NCBI RefSeq assembly: GCF_001435035.1 | Contig: NZ_AZEU01000292.1 | Location: forward strand, 1 to 48,501 | DNA: 48,501 bases | From: Lacticaseibacillus manihotivorans DSM 13343 = JCM 12514 | Lineage (GTDB): Bacteria > Bacillota > Bacilli > Lactobacillales > Lactobacillaceae | Reading direction: 5' to 3' | Shown here: one piece after another, positions 7,841-16,285 of the stretch | Layout of the letters: each line of letters opens with the position of its first letter | How positions within the stretch are numbered: position 1 is the stretch's first letter | Made by a program: the position numbers and the translations under genes | Notes under the pieces: model-generated | Database searches by the model: none | The model's input: only the letters and a program-made list of their open reading frames with translations | What the model was told of the DNA's origin: nothing

Positions 7841-9541
7841 GTGAGCTATCAAGCATTGTACCGCGTGTGGCGCCCGCAGACTTTTGGCGACGTGATCGGC
7901 CAAACCGCCGTGACCCAAACGCTGAAAAATGCGTTGATCACCAAACAAACGAGCCACGCCTACTTATTTTGTGGGCCGCGCGGGACAGGGAAAACCTCTG
8001 TTGCGAAAATTTTGGCGAAGGCGTTAAACTGTTTGCACTTGCAAGATGGCGAACCGGACAACACCTGTGAGATCTGCCAAGCAATCACCAACGGCTCAAT
8101 GACTGACGTGATCGAAATCGATGCCGCGTCTAACAACGGGGTGGATGAAATTCGTGATATCCGCGATAAAGCCAAGTATGCCCCGACCATGGCGCGCGTT
8201 AAAGTCTACATCATTGACGAAGTGCATATGTTATCGACTGGCGCGTTCAACGCCTTGTTGAAAACGTTGGAAGAACCACCGGCGCATGTGGTATTTATCT
8301 TAGCGACTACTGAGCCACAAAAGATCCCGGCAACCATTATTTCACGGACGCAGCGTTTTGATTTTCGCCGCATTACCACCGAAGACATCGTCGGGCGCTT
8401 GGAAACCGTGCTCGATGACAAGCAGATCACCTATGACGATCATGCGTTAGCTGTGATCGCGCGGGCTGCAGAAGGCGGGATGCGCGATGCCTTGTCGATT
8501 TTGGATCAGGTCTTATCCTTTGGCCAAAACCACGTCACGGTTGAAAATGCGTTAGATGTCACCGGTGGTGTGGCCACGGCGCAACTCGGCGAATACTTAC
8601 AAGCGATCCACGATCAAGATGTGGCCAAAGCGTTGACCACAGTGGAAAGCTTGTTAGCTGCTGGCAAAGACGCTGGCCGCTTGATCGAAGATTTGATTTC
8701 GTATTTGCGGGATTTGATGGTGTATCAACAAGCCCCAACGCTGTTAGCCGATACGGAAACCGAGTTGATCGATTCACACTTCAAACCGTTAAGCCAAGCC
8801 TTTGATGCGGATCGCTTAGCGCGTATGATCGCGGTGTTGAATGAAACGTCAGGCCAATTGCGTTTGACCAACCATCCGACGATTTATTTGGAAGTAGCGA
8901 CCGTGCGTTTAGGTGAACCGACGCCGGCGGCACCCGCACCTCAGTCACAAGCACAAACGGCGAGTGCGCCTAGTGCAGATGTTGAAGCCTTACAACAACA
9001 AATTAAACAGCTTCAACAAACCGTTTCTTCTTTGAAACAAACTGGCGTCGCCGCAAAGCCTGCACCAAAACCAGTCAAGCGCCATCAATCTGGTGGTTAC
9101 AAACCAAATATTGCCAAGATCTATCCGATTTTAGGCAAAGCGACGCGCAAAGACCTCGACGCGTTAAAAGATGTTTGGCCAGATCTGTTGAACATGCTCT
9201 CGATTTCCAAGCGCGCGATGATGAAAATCTCAGAGCCAGTTGCGGCTAGCCCTGATGGTGTGATCGTCAGCTTCGACTATGACATTTTAGTCGAACGCGC
9301 AGAACAAGACGACGCCTTGATGGCAGAGCTCAAAGACAGCTTGCAGCGCTTGACGCAAAAGCAATATGAAATCGTGTTAGTGCAATCTGCCGCTTGGCCG
9401 AACTTGCGCAAAGAATATTTACAAACCAATGGCGCGCCAGCTAAAGCGAAAAAGCCGGCGAAACCAACGACCCCGCCAGTCGTTAAAACCATCACCGATA
9501 TGTTCGGGGATGAAAACAATATTACGATAACAGACGATTAA
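7841..9541 (+). CDS. dnaX: DNA polymerase III subunits gamma/tau
   Basis: A 566-residue clamp-loader ATPase. The AAA+ module has Walker A GPRGTGKT (about residues 44-51), Walker B IIDEVHML (about 125) and the [10 protein letters not shown] sensor/arginine-finger region. Domain III and a Gln/Ala/Pro-rich linker follow, then a C-terminal tau-like domain of about 130 residues. I chose GTG 7841 because AAAGGATGG is correctly spaced and [13 protein letters not shown] is the usual family start; the TTG six bases earlier is less likely. In the zinc module the second of the four expected Cys ligands is Asp (EPDNTCEIC), see findings. First gene of the dnaX-yaaK-recR cluster. Confidence 0.96.
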   Translation: MSYQALYRVWRPQTFGDVIGQTAVTQTLKNALITKQTSHAYLFCGPRGTGKTSVAKILAKALNCLHLQDGEPDNTCEICQAITNGSMTDVIEIDAASNNGVDEIRDIRDKAKYAPTMARVKVYIIDEVHMLSTGAFNALLKTLEEPPAHVVFILATTEPQKIPATIISRTQRFDFRRITTEDIVGRLETVLDDKQITYDDHALAVIARAAEGGMRDALSILDQVLSFGQNHVTVENALDVTGGVATAQLGEYLQAIHDQDVAKALTTVESLLAAGKDAGRLIEDLISYLRDLMVYQQAPTLLADTETELIDSHFKPLSQAFDADRLARMIAVLNETSGQLRLTNHPTIYLEVATVRLGEPTPAAPAPQSQAQTASAPSADVEALQQQIKQLQQTVSSLKQTGVAAKPAPKPVKRHQSGGYKPNIAKIYPILGKATRKDLDALKDVWPDLLNMLSISKRAMMKISEPVAASPDGVIVSFDYDILVERAEQDDALMAELKDSLQRLTQKQYEIVLVQSAAWPNLRKEYLQTNGAPAKAKKPAKPTTPPVVKTITDMFGDENNITITDD

Positions 9542-9557
9542 TAGGAGGATTTTTAAT

Positions 9558-9872
9558 ATGATGCGTGGTGGCATGGGCAATATGCAAGGTATGATGAAGC
9601 AGATGCAAAAAATGCAAAAGCAAATGATGGCGGATCAAGAAGCGCTGAACCAAAGCGAATTCTCCGCCACTTCTGCGTCTGACATGGTGACAGTGACTTT
9701 TACTGGTGACAAGAAGCTCAAAGATATCCAAATCAAACCAGAAGCCATTGACCCAGACGATCCTGACATGTTGCAAGATCTGATCATTGAAGCCGTCAAC
9801 TCTGCGATGGCTGACATCGACAAAGAAACCCAAAGCAAAATGGGTAAGTATTCCCGCGGCTTAGGTATGTAG
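9558..9872 (+). CDS. Nucleoid-associated protein, YbaB/EbfC family
   Basis: A 104-residue YbaB-type protein. The Met/Gln/Lys-rich N-terminal helix ([19 protein letters not shown]) and the [17 protein letters not shown] beta segment are typical. The family forms dimers that bind DNA and is almost always encoded between dnaX and recR, as here (16 bases after dnaX, 11 before recR). AGGAGG precedes the ATG. A role in nucleoid structure or recombinational repair is known for homologues and inferred here. Confidence 0.93.
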   Translation: MMRGGMGNMQGMMKQMQKMQKQMMADQEALNQSEFSATSASDMVTVTFTGDKKLKDIQIKPEAIDPDDPDMLQDLIIEAVNSAMADIDKETQSKMGKYSRGLGM

Positions 9873-9883
9873 TGAGGTAATTT

Positions 9884-10483
9884 ATGCAATATCCGGCACC
9901 TATTGAAAAACTGATCGATAGTTACATGAAACTGCCAGGTATTGGGAGCAAAACGGCGACCCGCTTAGCGTTTTACACCATCGATATGGACAAATCAGAC
10001 GTCAAAGCTTTTTCTGACAGCTTGATCGATGCTTCCACGAAATTACATTATTGCTCGATTTGTGGCAATATCACGGAACAAGATCCTTGTGAGATCTGTA
10101 GCGACCCGACGCGCGATCAAAAGTCGATCCTGGTGGTTGAACAGCCAAAAGATGTGATGTCCTTTGATCGCACCAATGAGTATCATGGCTTATATCACGT
10201 GCTTCACGGTGTGCTCAGCCCAATCGAAGGCCGCGGGCCAGAAGATTTGAACATTGAATCCTTGATCAAGCGTCTGCAAAACAATACCGCAGTGCATGAA
10301 GTGATCGTGGCGACCAATGCCACGCCAGAAGGTGAAGCCACGGCGCAATACCTTGCCCGCTTGATCAAGCCGGCGCAAATCAAAGTCACTCGCTTGGCCC
10401 ACGGCTTGGCAGTCGGTTCAGATATCGAATACGCGGATGAAATGACGCTTTTAAAAGCTGTCGAAGGGCGTACTGAAATTTAA
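9884..10483 (+). CDS. recR: Recombination protein RecR
   Basis: A 199-residue RecR, which with RecO and RecF loads RecA at gaps. In order: the N-terminal helix-hairpin-helix ([14 protein letters not shown], about residues 17-30), a four-Cys zinc finger (CSICGN...CEIC, about 57-72), the Toprim domain ([15 protein letters not shown]) and the C-terminal Walker-like segment. It is the last gene before a 580-base gene-free gap filled by repeats B1 and A1, beyond which the conserved cluster resumes with yaaL. Confidence 0.97.
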   Translation: MQYPAPIEKLIDSYMKLPGIGSKTATRLAFYTIDMDKSDVKAFSDSLIDASTKLHYCSICGNITEQDPCEICSDPTRDQKSILVVEQPKDVMSFDRTNEYHGLYHVLHGVLSPIEGRGPEDLNIESLIKRLQNNTAVHEVIVATNATPEGEATAQYLARLIKPAQIKVTRLAHGLAVGSDIEYADEMTLLKAVEGRTEI

Positions 10484-10502
10484 CCCGATTGCCTAACGGC
10501 TT

Positions 10503-10760
10503 GAAAATCTGTGAGCTCCGAGGGTCAGGCATCACTCCGGTGACTTGGACAAGTTGCCGTGCGGCCGGCTACAGAAATCGGCATAAACCGCCGATGTTCT
10601 TCCGCCTAAATCTTGAACCAAAGAAAACCGCTTTGTTTCAAGATTTGCCGGTGAAATCTGCGCAAGCCGCCAAAAAGCGGCGTCTCGTTTGATTTCACTA
10701 CCACAGGCAATTGTCCAAGTCACCTCCGCGATGCCTGACCCTCTCCGCGCACAGATTTCT
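10503..10760 (+). repeat. Family B multi-branched palindromic element, copy B1
   Basis: An imperfect palindrome of about 257 bases. The outer arm near 10504-10533 (AATCTGTG, GGGTCAGGCATC) pairs with the complementary 10730-10759. Perfect inner arms GGTGACTTGGACAA (10539-10552) and 10711-10724 follow. Three hairpins sit inside: ATCGGC 10577-10582 with 10590-10595; AAATCTTGAA 10608-10617 with 10637-10646; GTGAAATC 10651-10658 with 10691-10698. Copy B2 at 33677-33945 has the same layout, with paired base changes in the stems. There is no coding potential. It lies directly after recR. Confidence 0.85.
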
Positions 10761-10816
10761 GAACGATTTAGCTTCATACTAGCAATTCGTTGCCATTGCG
10801 GGCAGGTGCTAGCAGA

Positions 10817-11016
10817 GTGGAGAGGTTTTGAAATTTGGACGGAGGCTGGCCGCCGATACATAGTGAGATTTCCATGTATTTGGCGAGTATCGTCTACGGA
10901 AAGCCGCAGGTGGAGATCCACTTGGGTCAGGAGCGTAGCGAGTGACTCAAGTTAGCTCCGATTCGGACCCTCACTATGTAGCGGCGAGCCAGTCGGAGTC
11001 CAAATTTCAAAACCTT
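10817..11016 (+). repeat. Family A multi-branched palindromic element, copy A1
   Basis: The outer arms are GAGGTTTTGAAATTTGGAC (10822-10840) and its near-perfect complement at 10998-11016. They are continued by a second stem with TACATAGTGAG (about 10857-10867) against CTCACTATGTA (10970-10980). Two hairpins branch inside: a variable one (TTTCC...GGAAA, about 10870-10903) and a more conserved one (ACTTGGGTCA...TGACTCAAGT, about 10920-10952) whose loop contains GAGCGTAGCGAG. Conserved single-stranded parts are AGCCGCAGG and GATCCA. It ends 37 bases before the yaaL ribosome binding site. Confidence 0.88.
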
Positions 11017-11064
11017 GTAACGGCGCTAGCCGGTAGCATCAAAAGAAGTTTTTGGAGGCCAAAG

Positions 11065-11325
11065 ATGTTTTTCAAAAAGAAACCACAATTGAAAACTGAA
11101 GCTGATCGCGAATTGATGACCACCGTTTACCGCGTGCGGGATCAAATGACGCATGAACGCAAACTTTTGGCAACCTTTCGGGAAGTCGATGCGGTATCCA
11201 AGTCGCAATATAACTTGCAAGCCGGGCTGTTTGACTTTTTGTACCGGGAAGCGCGGGTGCGGCAAGTGTCAGGCGACTTGGTTTCTGAAATGGCCGCGGA
11301 ACAATTACATCAAGCAAACTTGTAA
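11065..11325 (+). CDS. YaaL family protein (DUF2508)
   Basis: An 86-residue protein starting MFFKKKPQLKTEADRELM, the pattern of the YaaL/DUF2508 family found between recR and tmk in Firmicutes. It is mostly helical and charged, without a membrane segment, and its function is not known. I start it at ATG 11065, where TGGAGG is 6 bases upstream. The longer frame from 10942 runs through repeat A1 and its extra 41 residues are not protein-like. It leads the second half of the cluster: yaaL-tmk-yaaQ-holB. Confidence 0.85.
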   Translation: MFFKKKPQLKTEADRELMTTVYRVRDQMTHERKLLATFREVDAVSKSQYNLQAGLFDFLYREARVRQVSGDLVSEMAAEQLHQANL

Positions 11326-11411
11326 AAGGCGTACGGGTGACCGGGCGCTTTTTGCTGTTAATTATTACCAGATTCCAGTAAACTAAACGTATCAGACAGG
11401 AGCGATTTGTT

Positions 11412-12044
11412 GTGGCAGGGAGATTCATCACATTTGAAGGACCAGATGGCGCTGGCAAAACCAGTGTCTTACAAGCGGTGTTACCGCAATTAGAACAAGC
11501 GCTTGACCGTTCAGTGGTGTTGACCCGCGAACCAGGTGGCGCCCAGATTTCTGAAAAGATCCGCGATTTGATTTTGGATCCGGAAAACACAGCAATGGAC
11601 GCGCGCACCGAAGCGTTGTTATATGCGGCCAGTCGCCGGCAACATTTGGTGGAAAAAATCTTACCTGCCCTCGCTGCTGATCAAGTGGTGGTGTGTGATC
11701 GCTTCGTGGATTCGTCAGTGGCGTATCAAGGCGCTGGGCGTGGCATTGGGGAATCTGCAGTGCTGGCCATGAATCAATTTGCCACTGCCGGCTTAGAACC
11801 GAGTTTGACCATTTACTTAGACGTGCCAGCGTCAGTGGGGATTGCCCGGATCAAAGCCCATCGCCAAGCGACCCAATATGATCGCCTCGATCAAGAACAA
11901 CTCGATTTTCACGAACGCGTGCGCGCGGCTTATCTGCGCTTAGCTGAAGCCAATCCGCAACGGTTTGTGACCATCGATGCCACCCAAGATTTTGATACTG
12001 TTGTGTCGCAAAGTTTGTCGCAGTTGCTCAAGCATTTACAATAG
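11412..12044 (+). CDS. tmk: Thymidylate kinase
   Basis: A 210-residue kinase that converts dTMP to dTDP for DNA synthesis. It has the P-loop FEGPDGAGKTS (about residues 8-18), the TREPGG motif (about 38) that contacts the substrate, DRFVDSSVAYQG (about 97-108), and a lid region (RIKAHRQATQYDRLDQE). The start codon is GTG, with AGGAG about 8 bases upstream. It is 12 bases before the c-di-AMP receptor gene, in the order conserved in lactobacilli and B. subtilis. Confidence 0.97.
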   Translation: MAGRFITFEGPDGAGKTSVLQAVLPQLEQALDRSVVLTREPGGAQISEKIRDLILDPENTAMDARTEALLYAASRRQHLVEKILPALAADQVVVCDRFVDSSVAYQGAGRGIGESAVLAMNQFATAGLEPSLTIYLDVPASVGIARIKAHRQATQYDRLDQEQLDFHERVRAAYLRLAEANPQRFVTIDATQDFDTVVSQSLSQLLKHLQ

Positions 12045-12056
12045 GAGGTCTGCTTT

Positions 12057-12386
12057 ATGAAAATGATCATGGCCATCGTGCAAGACAAAGACGCCAACCT
12101 TTTAAGCAGTGAATTTATCGATAACAACGTCCGGGCGACGAAGCTGTCTACTACTGGCGGCTTTTTGAAGTCTGGTAACACCACTTTCCTGATCGGGATC
12201 GATGATGATCGCGTGGATGAAGTGCTCCAAATCATCAAAGATACCTCACAGACTCGCGAACAATTCATGACCCCACCGGTGAACTTAGATGCCACTAGTG
12301 ATTCTGCCATGGCATATCCGATCGAAGTGCAAGTCGGCGGCGCCACGGTATTTGTCTTGCCTGTCGAAGCCTTCCATCGCTTCTGA
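12057..12386 (+). CDS. darA: Cyclic di-AMP receptor, DarA/PstA (YaaQ) family
   Basis: A 109-residue PII-like protein. KMIMAIVQDKDA begins the ferredoxin-like fold, and STTGGFLKSGNTTFLIG contains the residues that bind c-di-AMP in characterised homologues. The C-terminal GGATVFVLPVEAFHRF is also conserved. Homologues are trimeric cytosolic receptors for c-di-AMP; their downstream targets are largely unknown. AGGAGG precedes the ATG. The TGA stop overlaps the holB start (TGATG), so translational coupling is likely. A predicted c-di-AMP-controlled potassium importer lies at 31791. Confidence 0.93.
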   Translation: MKMIMAIVQDKDANLLSSEFIDNNVRATKLSTTGGFLKSGNTTFLIGIDDDRVDEVLQIIKDTSQTREQFMTPPVNLDATSDSAMAYPIEVQVGGATVFVLPVEAFHRF

Positions 12387-13363
12387 TGCAAATTTCTGAA
12401 TTACAGCCTAGCTTGGTGAAACAATTTGCTGCGATCATCGACCGCCACCAGCTGGGACAAGCTTACGTCTTCAGTGGCGTGGCCGGCACGGGTAAAGCGC
12501 AATTGGCGGAGTGGATCGCCTTGCGCTTATTTTGCCAAAATGTGCAAAATGATCAACCTTGCATGCAATGTCCTGAATGCCAGCGCATCTTGAGTCACAA
12601 CCATCCCGATGTGGTGGTGCTGGCAACGGAAGCGCGCAGCTTGAAAGTCGACGATGTGCGCGGCTTGAAAGCTGAGCTGACCAAGTCTGGCGTCGAAGGC
12701 CAACAGCGCGTATTCGTGATCCAACAAGCGGAGAAAATGACCCCAGGGGCCGCCAACAGTTTGTTGAAATTCTACGAAGAACCAGTGGCTGGCGCGACGA
12801 TCATTTTAACGACTACTGCTAAGAATCAACTGTTGCCGACGATTTTGTCCCGCGCGCAGATCATCAACTTTCCAGATCCGCCTGTCGCGTCGATTCAAGC
12901 GCAACTGGAAACGGCTGGGGTGGACAAAAAGTCTGCGGCGCTGGCAGTGAAGCTGACGGCAGATGTGGCGCAAGCACAAGCGATGGTTGCTGACGGAGAA
13001 TTTCAAAGTCGCGTTCAAGCCGTGTTGAATTTAGCTGCCCAGTTGGCGAATCGCGATGCGTCGGCATTTGTTTCCGTACAAGCCAGCTTGTTGCCAACGG
13101 CCAAGGCTTTGCCAGAACAAAACCAAGTGCTCGCGTTGTTAGCGCTAGTGTATGAAGACGCGATGAACCGGCACTTTGAAGTCGACAGCCAACCCGCTTT
13201 TGTGGGCGAGGCCGTTGTCAAACAGCTTTCTTGGTTGTCCAGCAAAGTCTTAACGAAGAGCTTACAGGCGATTCTCGCCGCGCAAGTACGTTTGCGGCAA
13301 AACGTGACGTTCCAGTCAGCGACTGAAGCGTTGATCTTACAACTGTTAGCAGCTGAGTCTTAG
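12386..13363 (+). CDS. holB: DNA polymerase III subunit delta'
   Basis: A 325-residue clamp-loader subunit paralogous to DnaX. The P-loop is degenerate (GVAGTGKAQ, with Ala after the Lys), as expected for delta', which does not hydrolyse ATP. The zinc module has all four Cys (residues CQNVQNDQPCMQCPEC, about 51-66), unlike DnaX in this genome. The stretch FVIQQAEKMTPGAANSLLKFYEEP is the usual delta' region. It overlaps the darA stop by one base. Palindrome C follows. Confidence 0.94.
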   Translation: MQISELQPSLVKQFAAIIDRHQLGQAYVFSGVAGTGKAQLAEWIALRLFCQNVQNDQPCMQCPECQRILSHNHPDVVVLATEARSLKVDDVRGLKAELTKSGVEGQQRVFVIQQAEKMTPGAANSLLKFYEEPVAGATIILTTTAKNQLLPTILSRAQIINFPDPPVASIQAQLETAGVDKKSAALAVKLTADVAQAQAMVADGEFQSRVQAVLNLAAQLANRDASAFVSVQASLLPTAKALPEQNQVLALLALVYEDAMNRHFEVDSQPAFVGEAVVKQLSWLSSKVLTKSLQAILAAQVRLRQNVTFQSATEALILQLLAAES

Positions 13364-13388
13364 TCGGACTTGGCTGCTTTTGTTTCCA

Positions 13389-13501
13389 GTGGTTTTCAAA
13401 ACGATTTTAGTTGATCGGGTAGCGCTGCTTGAGATTTTGAGGCGGTCTTTGCCTCGAAATCCCAAGCGAGCTAGCCGTATCGACGTTGTTTTGAAAACCA
13501 C
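13389..13501. repeat. Palindromic element C between holB and yabA
   Basis: Outer arms GTGGTTTTCAAAAC (13389-13402) and GTTTTGAAAACCAC (13488-13501) match perfectly. Inside, GAT-GGGTAGC, GCTTG, GATTT and GAGGC pair with GCCTC, AAATC, CAAGC, GCTAGCC and GTATC, around a central loop near 13446-13450. The whole forms one long interrupted hairpin of 113 bases. It is not obviously related to families A or B and no second copy is seen. The lack of a terminal T run argues against a simple terminator. Confidence 0.7.
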
Positions 13502-13508
13502 GACGCTG

Positions 13509-13537
13509 TTAGCCATTGCGGTTTCGTATGCTATACT
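13509..13537 (+). promoter_or_regulatory. Promoter of yabA-rsmI
   Basis: TTAGCC (13509-13514) and TATACT (13532-13537) are 17 bases apart, just downstream of palindrome C and 33 bases before the yabA start. Confidence 0.5.
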
Positions 13538-13570
13538 GGAAGTATCATATCCACACAAGAAGGGGAGCAC

Positions 13571-13909
13571 ATGGAGAAAAAAGATCTCTATGACGGATTC
13601 GTCGAGCTAGAACAACAAACCCAAGCCATGCTGAGCAAACTCGCAGGCTTGAAGCAAAATATGGCGCAGTTAGTCGAAAAAAACGCCGAACTAGAAATTG
13701 AAAACCGGCACTTGCGCGAGCATTTACAAGAATTGCAAACCAGTGCCGATCACAAATCTAGCGGCGCTGTTGAGCTGTCCAAATCTAAGCTCAACTTAGA
13801 GAACCTTTATGAAGAAGGCTTCCATGTGTGCCCATATTACTATGGCCAACGCCGCATCGATAATGAACCTTGCGCGTTTTGTGTCGACATTATTTACGGG
13901 GAGCGCTAA
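13571..13909 (+). CDS. yabA: DNA replication initiation control protein YabA
   Basis: A 112-residue YabA. The N-terminal half is a leucine-zipper coiled coil (about residues 5-60) that forms the tetramer. The C-terminal zinc domain has [10 protein letters not shown] and EPCAFC. YabA homologues restrain DnaA by bridging it to the sliding clamp, which prevents over-initiation. AAGGGGAG precedes the ATG. The stop overlaps the rsmI start (TAATG). Confidence 0.94.
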   Translation: MEKKDLYDGFVELEQQTQAMLSKLAGLKQNMAQLVEKNAELEIENRHLREHLQELQTSADHKSSGAVELSKSKLNLENLYEEGFHVCPYYYGQRRIDNEPCAFCVDIIYGER

Positions 13910-14772
13910 TGCAAAATCAACACAGTTTTGACCAACACGATAGCGGCACCCTTTTTCTGGTGCCCACGCCGATCGGCAATTTGGATGATATGACGGTGCG
14001 CGCAGTCAAAACGTTGCAAACTGTCGATTTGATCGCCGCAGAAGATACGCGCAACACGCAAAAACTGCTGAATCACTTCGAAATTGAAACCAAGCAGATC
14101 TCGTTTCACGAACACAATACCCAACAGCGCATTCCTGAATTGATCGCCAAACTCCAATCCGGGTTATCGATTGCCCAAGTGTCTGATGCCGGGATGCCAT
14201 CGATTTCTGATCCTGGTAAAGAACTGGTGGCCGCGGCGATTGCTGCCAACTTACCGGTTGTGCCATTACCAGGGGCGAATGCTGCGACGACAGCCCTGAT
14301 TGCTAGCGGGCTTGCACCACAGCCATTTATGTTTTACGGGTTCTTACCGCGCAAAGCTAGTGTCCAAAAAGCGGAACTGACCAAACTCGCCCAACAAGAA
14401 CAAACGGTGATTTTTTATGAATCACCATATCGTGTGGCCAAGACCTTAACGGCGATCCAAGCGATTTTTGGGGATCGCCAAGCCGTCCTGGCGCGCGAAT
14501 TGACCAAGTTGCATGAAGAATTCATTCGCGGCAGTTTGTCTGAATTGATCGATTGGGCCTTCGAATCTGCGCGCGGCGAATTTGTGATCATGGTGCAAGG
14601 CGCCGATCCAGTAGCGCCAGTAGCATCAGATGTGCCCTTAGTCGACCAAGTGCAAGCGTTGATCGATAACGGCGACAAACCCAACGCGGCGATCAAAGCC
14701 GTGGCCAAAACCAATGGCTTGAATCGCCAAGCCGTTTACAATGCGTATCATGGATTGGAGGAGACTGAATGA
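13909..14772 (+). CDS. rsmI: 16S rRNA (cytidine-2'-O)-methyltransferase
   Basis: A 287-residue enzyme of the tetrapyrrole methylase fold. RsmI 2'-O-methylates C1402 of 16S rRNA using SAM. The family motifs are LFLVPTPIGNLDDMT near the N-terminus, AEDTRNTQKLL, SDAGMPSISDPG (about residue 90-101) and PLPGANAATTALIASG. I start it at ATG 13909, overlapping the yabA stop; a longer frame from 13870 lies inside yabA. Downstream it overlaps the thioesterase gene by four bases (ATGA). Confidence 0.95.
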   Translation: MQNQHSFDQHDSGTLFLVPTPIGNLDDMTVRAVKTLQTVDLIAAEDTRNTQKLLNHFEIETKQISFHEHNTQQRIPELIAKLQSGLSIAQVSDAGMPSISDPGKELVAAAIAANLPVVPLPGANAATTALIASGLAPQPFMFYGFLPRKASVQKAELTKLAQQEQTVIFYESPYRVAKTLTAIQAIFGDRQAVLARELTKLHEEFIRGSLSELIDWAFESARGEFVIMVQGADPVAPVASDVPLVDQVQALIDNGDKPNAAIKAVAKTNGLNRQAVYNAYHGLEETE

Positions 14773-15491
14773 AGTACACTGAACCTTATACGATCCCATT
14801 TTTCATGGCGACGCAAAAAGGCACCGCAAGCCTTGTAACTTTAGTCAATGCGATGCTGATGGGCTCTGAACACCAACTCGATCAAGTGGGCGCTGGGATG
14901 ACGCAAGTGTTATCGCGTGGGATCGGTTGGGTGATCACCCAATATGAACTCGACGTCAAGCGCATGCCTAAAGTTGAAGTGCCGCTAGTGTTAGGCACGG
15001 AAGCCACCAGTTACAACAAATTGATGTGCTACCGCGATTATTGGTTGGAAACGACAGATGGCGAACGCTTGGCGACGATGCGCGGCGCTTGGGTGATGAT
15101 GGATCTCAATGCGCGCAAAGTGGTACCAGTGGTCAAAGACTTAGTGGAAAAAGTGGGCGCACCATTTTCAACGCATGTGGAACGCTTCAAGCGCTTGTCT
15201 AAAATTGATCGCGTCGACCGTGAACACGCTTATCCTGTGCGGTATTTTGATATCGATCCCAACGGTCACGTCAACAATGTGCATTATTTTGAATGGATGG
15301 AAGATTCACTGGGCGCTGATTTCTTAGCGAACCATGAACTGGCCAGCATGAAAATCAAATATGCCAAAGAATTGCCGGTTGATGCAACACCTAGCGCCCA
15401 AGTGCAAATTGAAGGCTTGACCACCCGGCATCAAGTGATCACGGATGGTGTGGTCAATGCGGAAGCGGAAATGACTTGGCGTGAGCAATGA
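14769..15491 (+). CDS. Acyl-ACP thioesterase (FatA/FatB-like)
   Basis: A 240-residue double hot-dog acyl-ACP thioesterase. It releases fatty acids from acyl carrier protein. The first hot-dog covers about residues 1-135. The second contains the active-site region FDIDPNGHVNNVHYFEWM (about 157-174), in which the Asn and His of HVNN match catalytic residues of plant and bacterial homologues. Its place after rsmI is usual in lactobacilli, where the physiological role is not settled. Start and stop overlap neighbouring genes by four bases, which indicates tight co-translation. Confidence 0.88.
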   Translation: MKYTEPYTIPFFMATQKGTASLVTLVNAMLMGSEHQLDQVGAGMTQVLSRGIGWVITQYELDVKRMPKVEVPLVLGTEATSYNKLMCYRDYWLETTDGERLATMRGAWVMMDLNARKVVPVVKDLVEKVGAPFSTHVERFKRLSKIDRVDREHAYPVRYFDIDPNGHVNNVHYFEWMEDSLGADFLANHELASMKIKYAKELPVDATPSAQVQIEGLTTRHQVITDGVVNAEAEMTWREQ

Positions 15492-16225
15492 GTTGGATTT
15501 TTGTAATGCTGTTTGCCGCAGTGCTGGCAAGTTTAGTGCAAGGCGTCACCGGTTTTGGTTCTGGGATCATGTTGATGATCTTCTTGCCAACGATGCTGCC
15601 GATCGGCCAAAGTGCTGGGGTGTCGACGCTGACGATGTTGATCGCCGAAGTGGTATTGGTGTGGCGCTATCGTCATGCATTAAAATGGCGTCGTTTACCG
15701 ATCCCGTTTCTGATTTATGCTAGCGTGGCGACCTGGTCGGTGCATTTGGGTCAGATCTTGCCGACGCATTTTCTCAAAGGGTTACTCGGCTGCTTACTGA
15801 TCACGCTGTGTTTGTACTTCACGTTCAACCGGGCGGCAGGGAATAAACGGTTTCCCTTGCTCGTGTGCGGCTTGTTCATGATCATCTCAGGCTTTTTCAA
15901 TGGGTTGTTTGGGATCGGCGGGCCGTTGATGGCGCTGTATTTTTTGACCTTGTCGAAAACTAAAGAAGAATATCTCGTCAGTATTCAAACCTTTTTCTTG
16001 ATCGATACTTTCTATGTCACCACGGTACGCTTTGCCAATCATGTCTTGAGCGTTGGCGACTTGAAGTATGTGGCAGTGGGGATGGTCGGCGCAGTCATTG
16101 GCACTATCATAGCCAATCGCATTGTCGATCACTTGAATGTCGCGATGATCACCCGCATCGTTTATGGTTTTATCGGCGTGGCAGGCATTTATTATTTGAG
16201 CACCGCGATCATCACCGGTGCATAA
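15488..16225 (+). CDS. TauE/SafE family membrane transporter
   Basis: A 245-residue permease with about seven to eight hydrophobic helices and the family start LFAAVLASLVQGVTGFGSG. A second repeat has ISGFFNGLFGIGGPLMALYF (about residues 131-150). The TauE/SafE family exports sulfite, sulfonates or organic acids; the substrate here is unknown. The start ATG overlaps the thioesterase stop, so it belongs to the same operon. A hairpin follows it at 16235-16272. Confidence 0.88.
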   Translation: MSWIFVMLFAAVLASLVQGVTGFGSGIMLMIFLPTMLPIGQSAGVSTLTMLIAEVVLVWRYRHALKWRRLPIPFLIYASVATWSVHLGQILPTHFLKGLLGCLLITLCLYFTFNRAAGNKRFPLLVCGLFMIISGFFNGLFGIGGPLMALYFLTLSKTKEEYLVSIQTFFLIDTFYVTTVRFANHVLSVGDLKYVAVGMVGAVIGTIIANRIVDHLNVAMITRIVYGFIGVAGIYYLSTAIITGA

Positions 16226-16234
16226 CTTTTAAAC

Positions 16235-16272
16235 TGAGAATTTGTCCACAAGGGGATAAGTTCTCATTTTTT
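16235..16272 (+). terminator. Terminator-like hairpin before the EEP gene
   Basis: TGAGAATTTGTCC pairs with GGGGATAAGTTCTCA around a short loop, followed by a long T run. The gene at 16286 starts only 14 bases later, so either its promoter lies within the permease gene or the hairpin is an attenuator. Confidence 0.65.
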
Positions 16273-16285
16273 TCGGAGGTTCAAG

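Noticed and set aside
7841-9541. Programmed frameshift in dnaX producing gamma
   Set aside because: I saw no convincing A-rich slippery heptamer followed by a hairpin in the right frame. The gene is annotated as full-length only.
10489-10955. Open frames on both strands in the recR-yaaL gap
   Set aside because: They follow the palindromes B1 and A1; open frames on opposite strands are a by-product of symmetry.
10503-11016. CRISPR array or insertion sequence as an explanation of the repeats
   Set aside because: There are no short regularly spaced repeats, no cas genes and no transposase frame. The units are single long palindromes.
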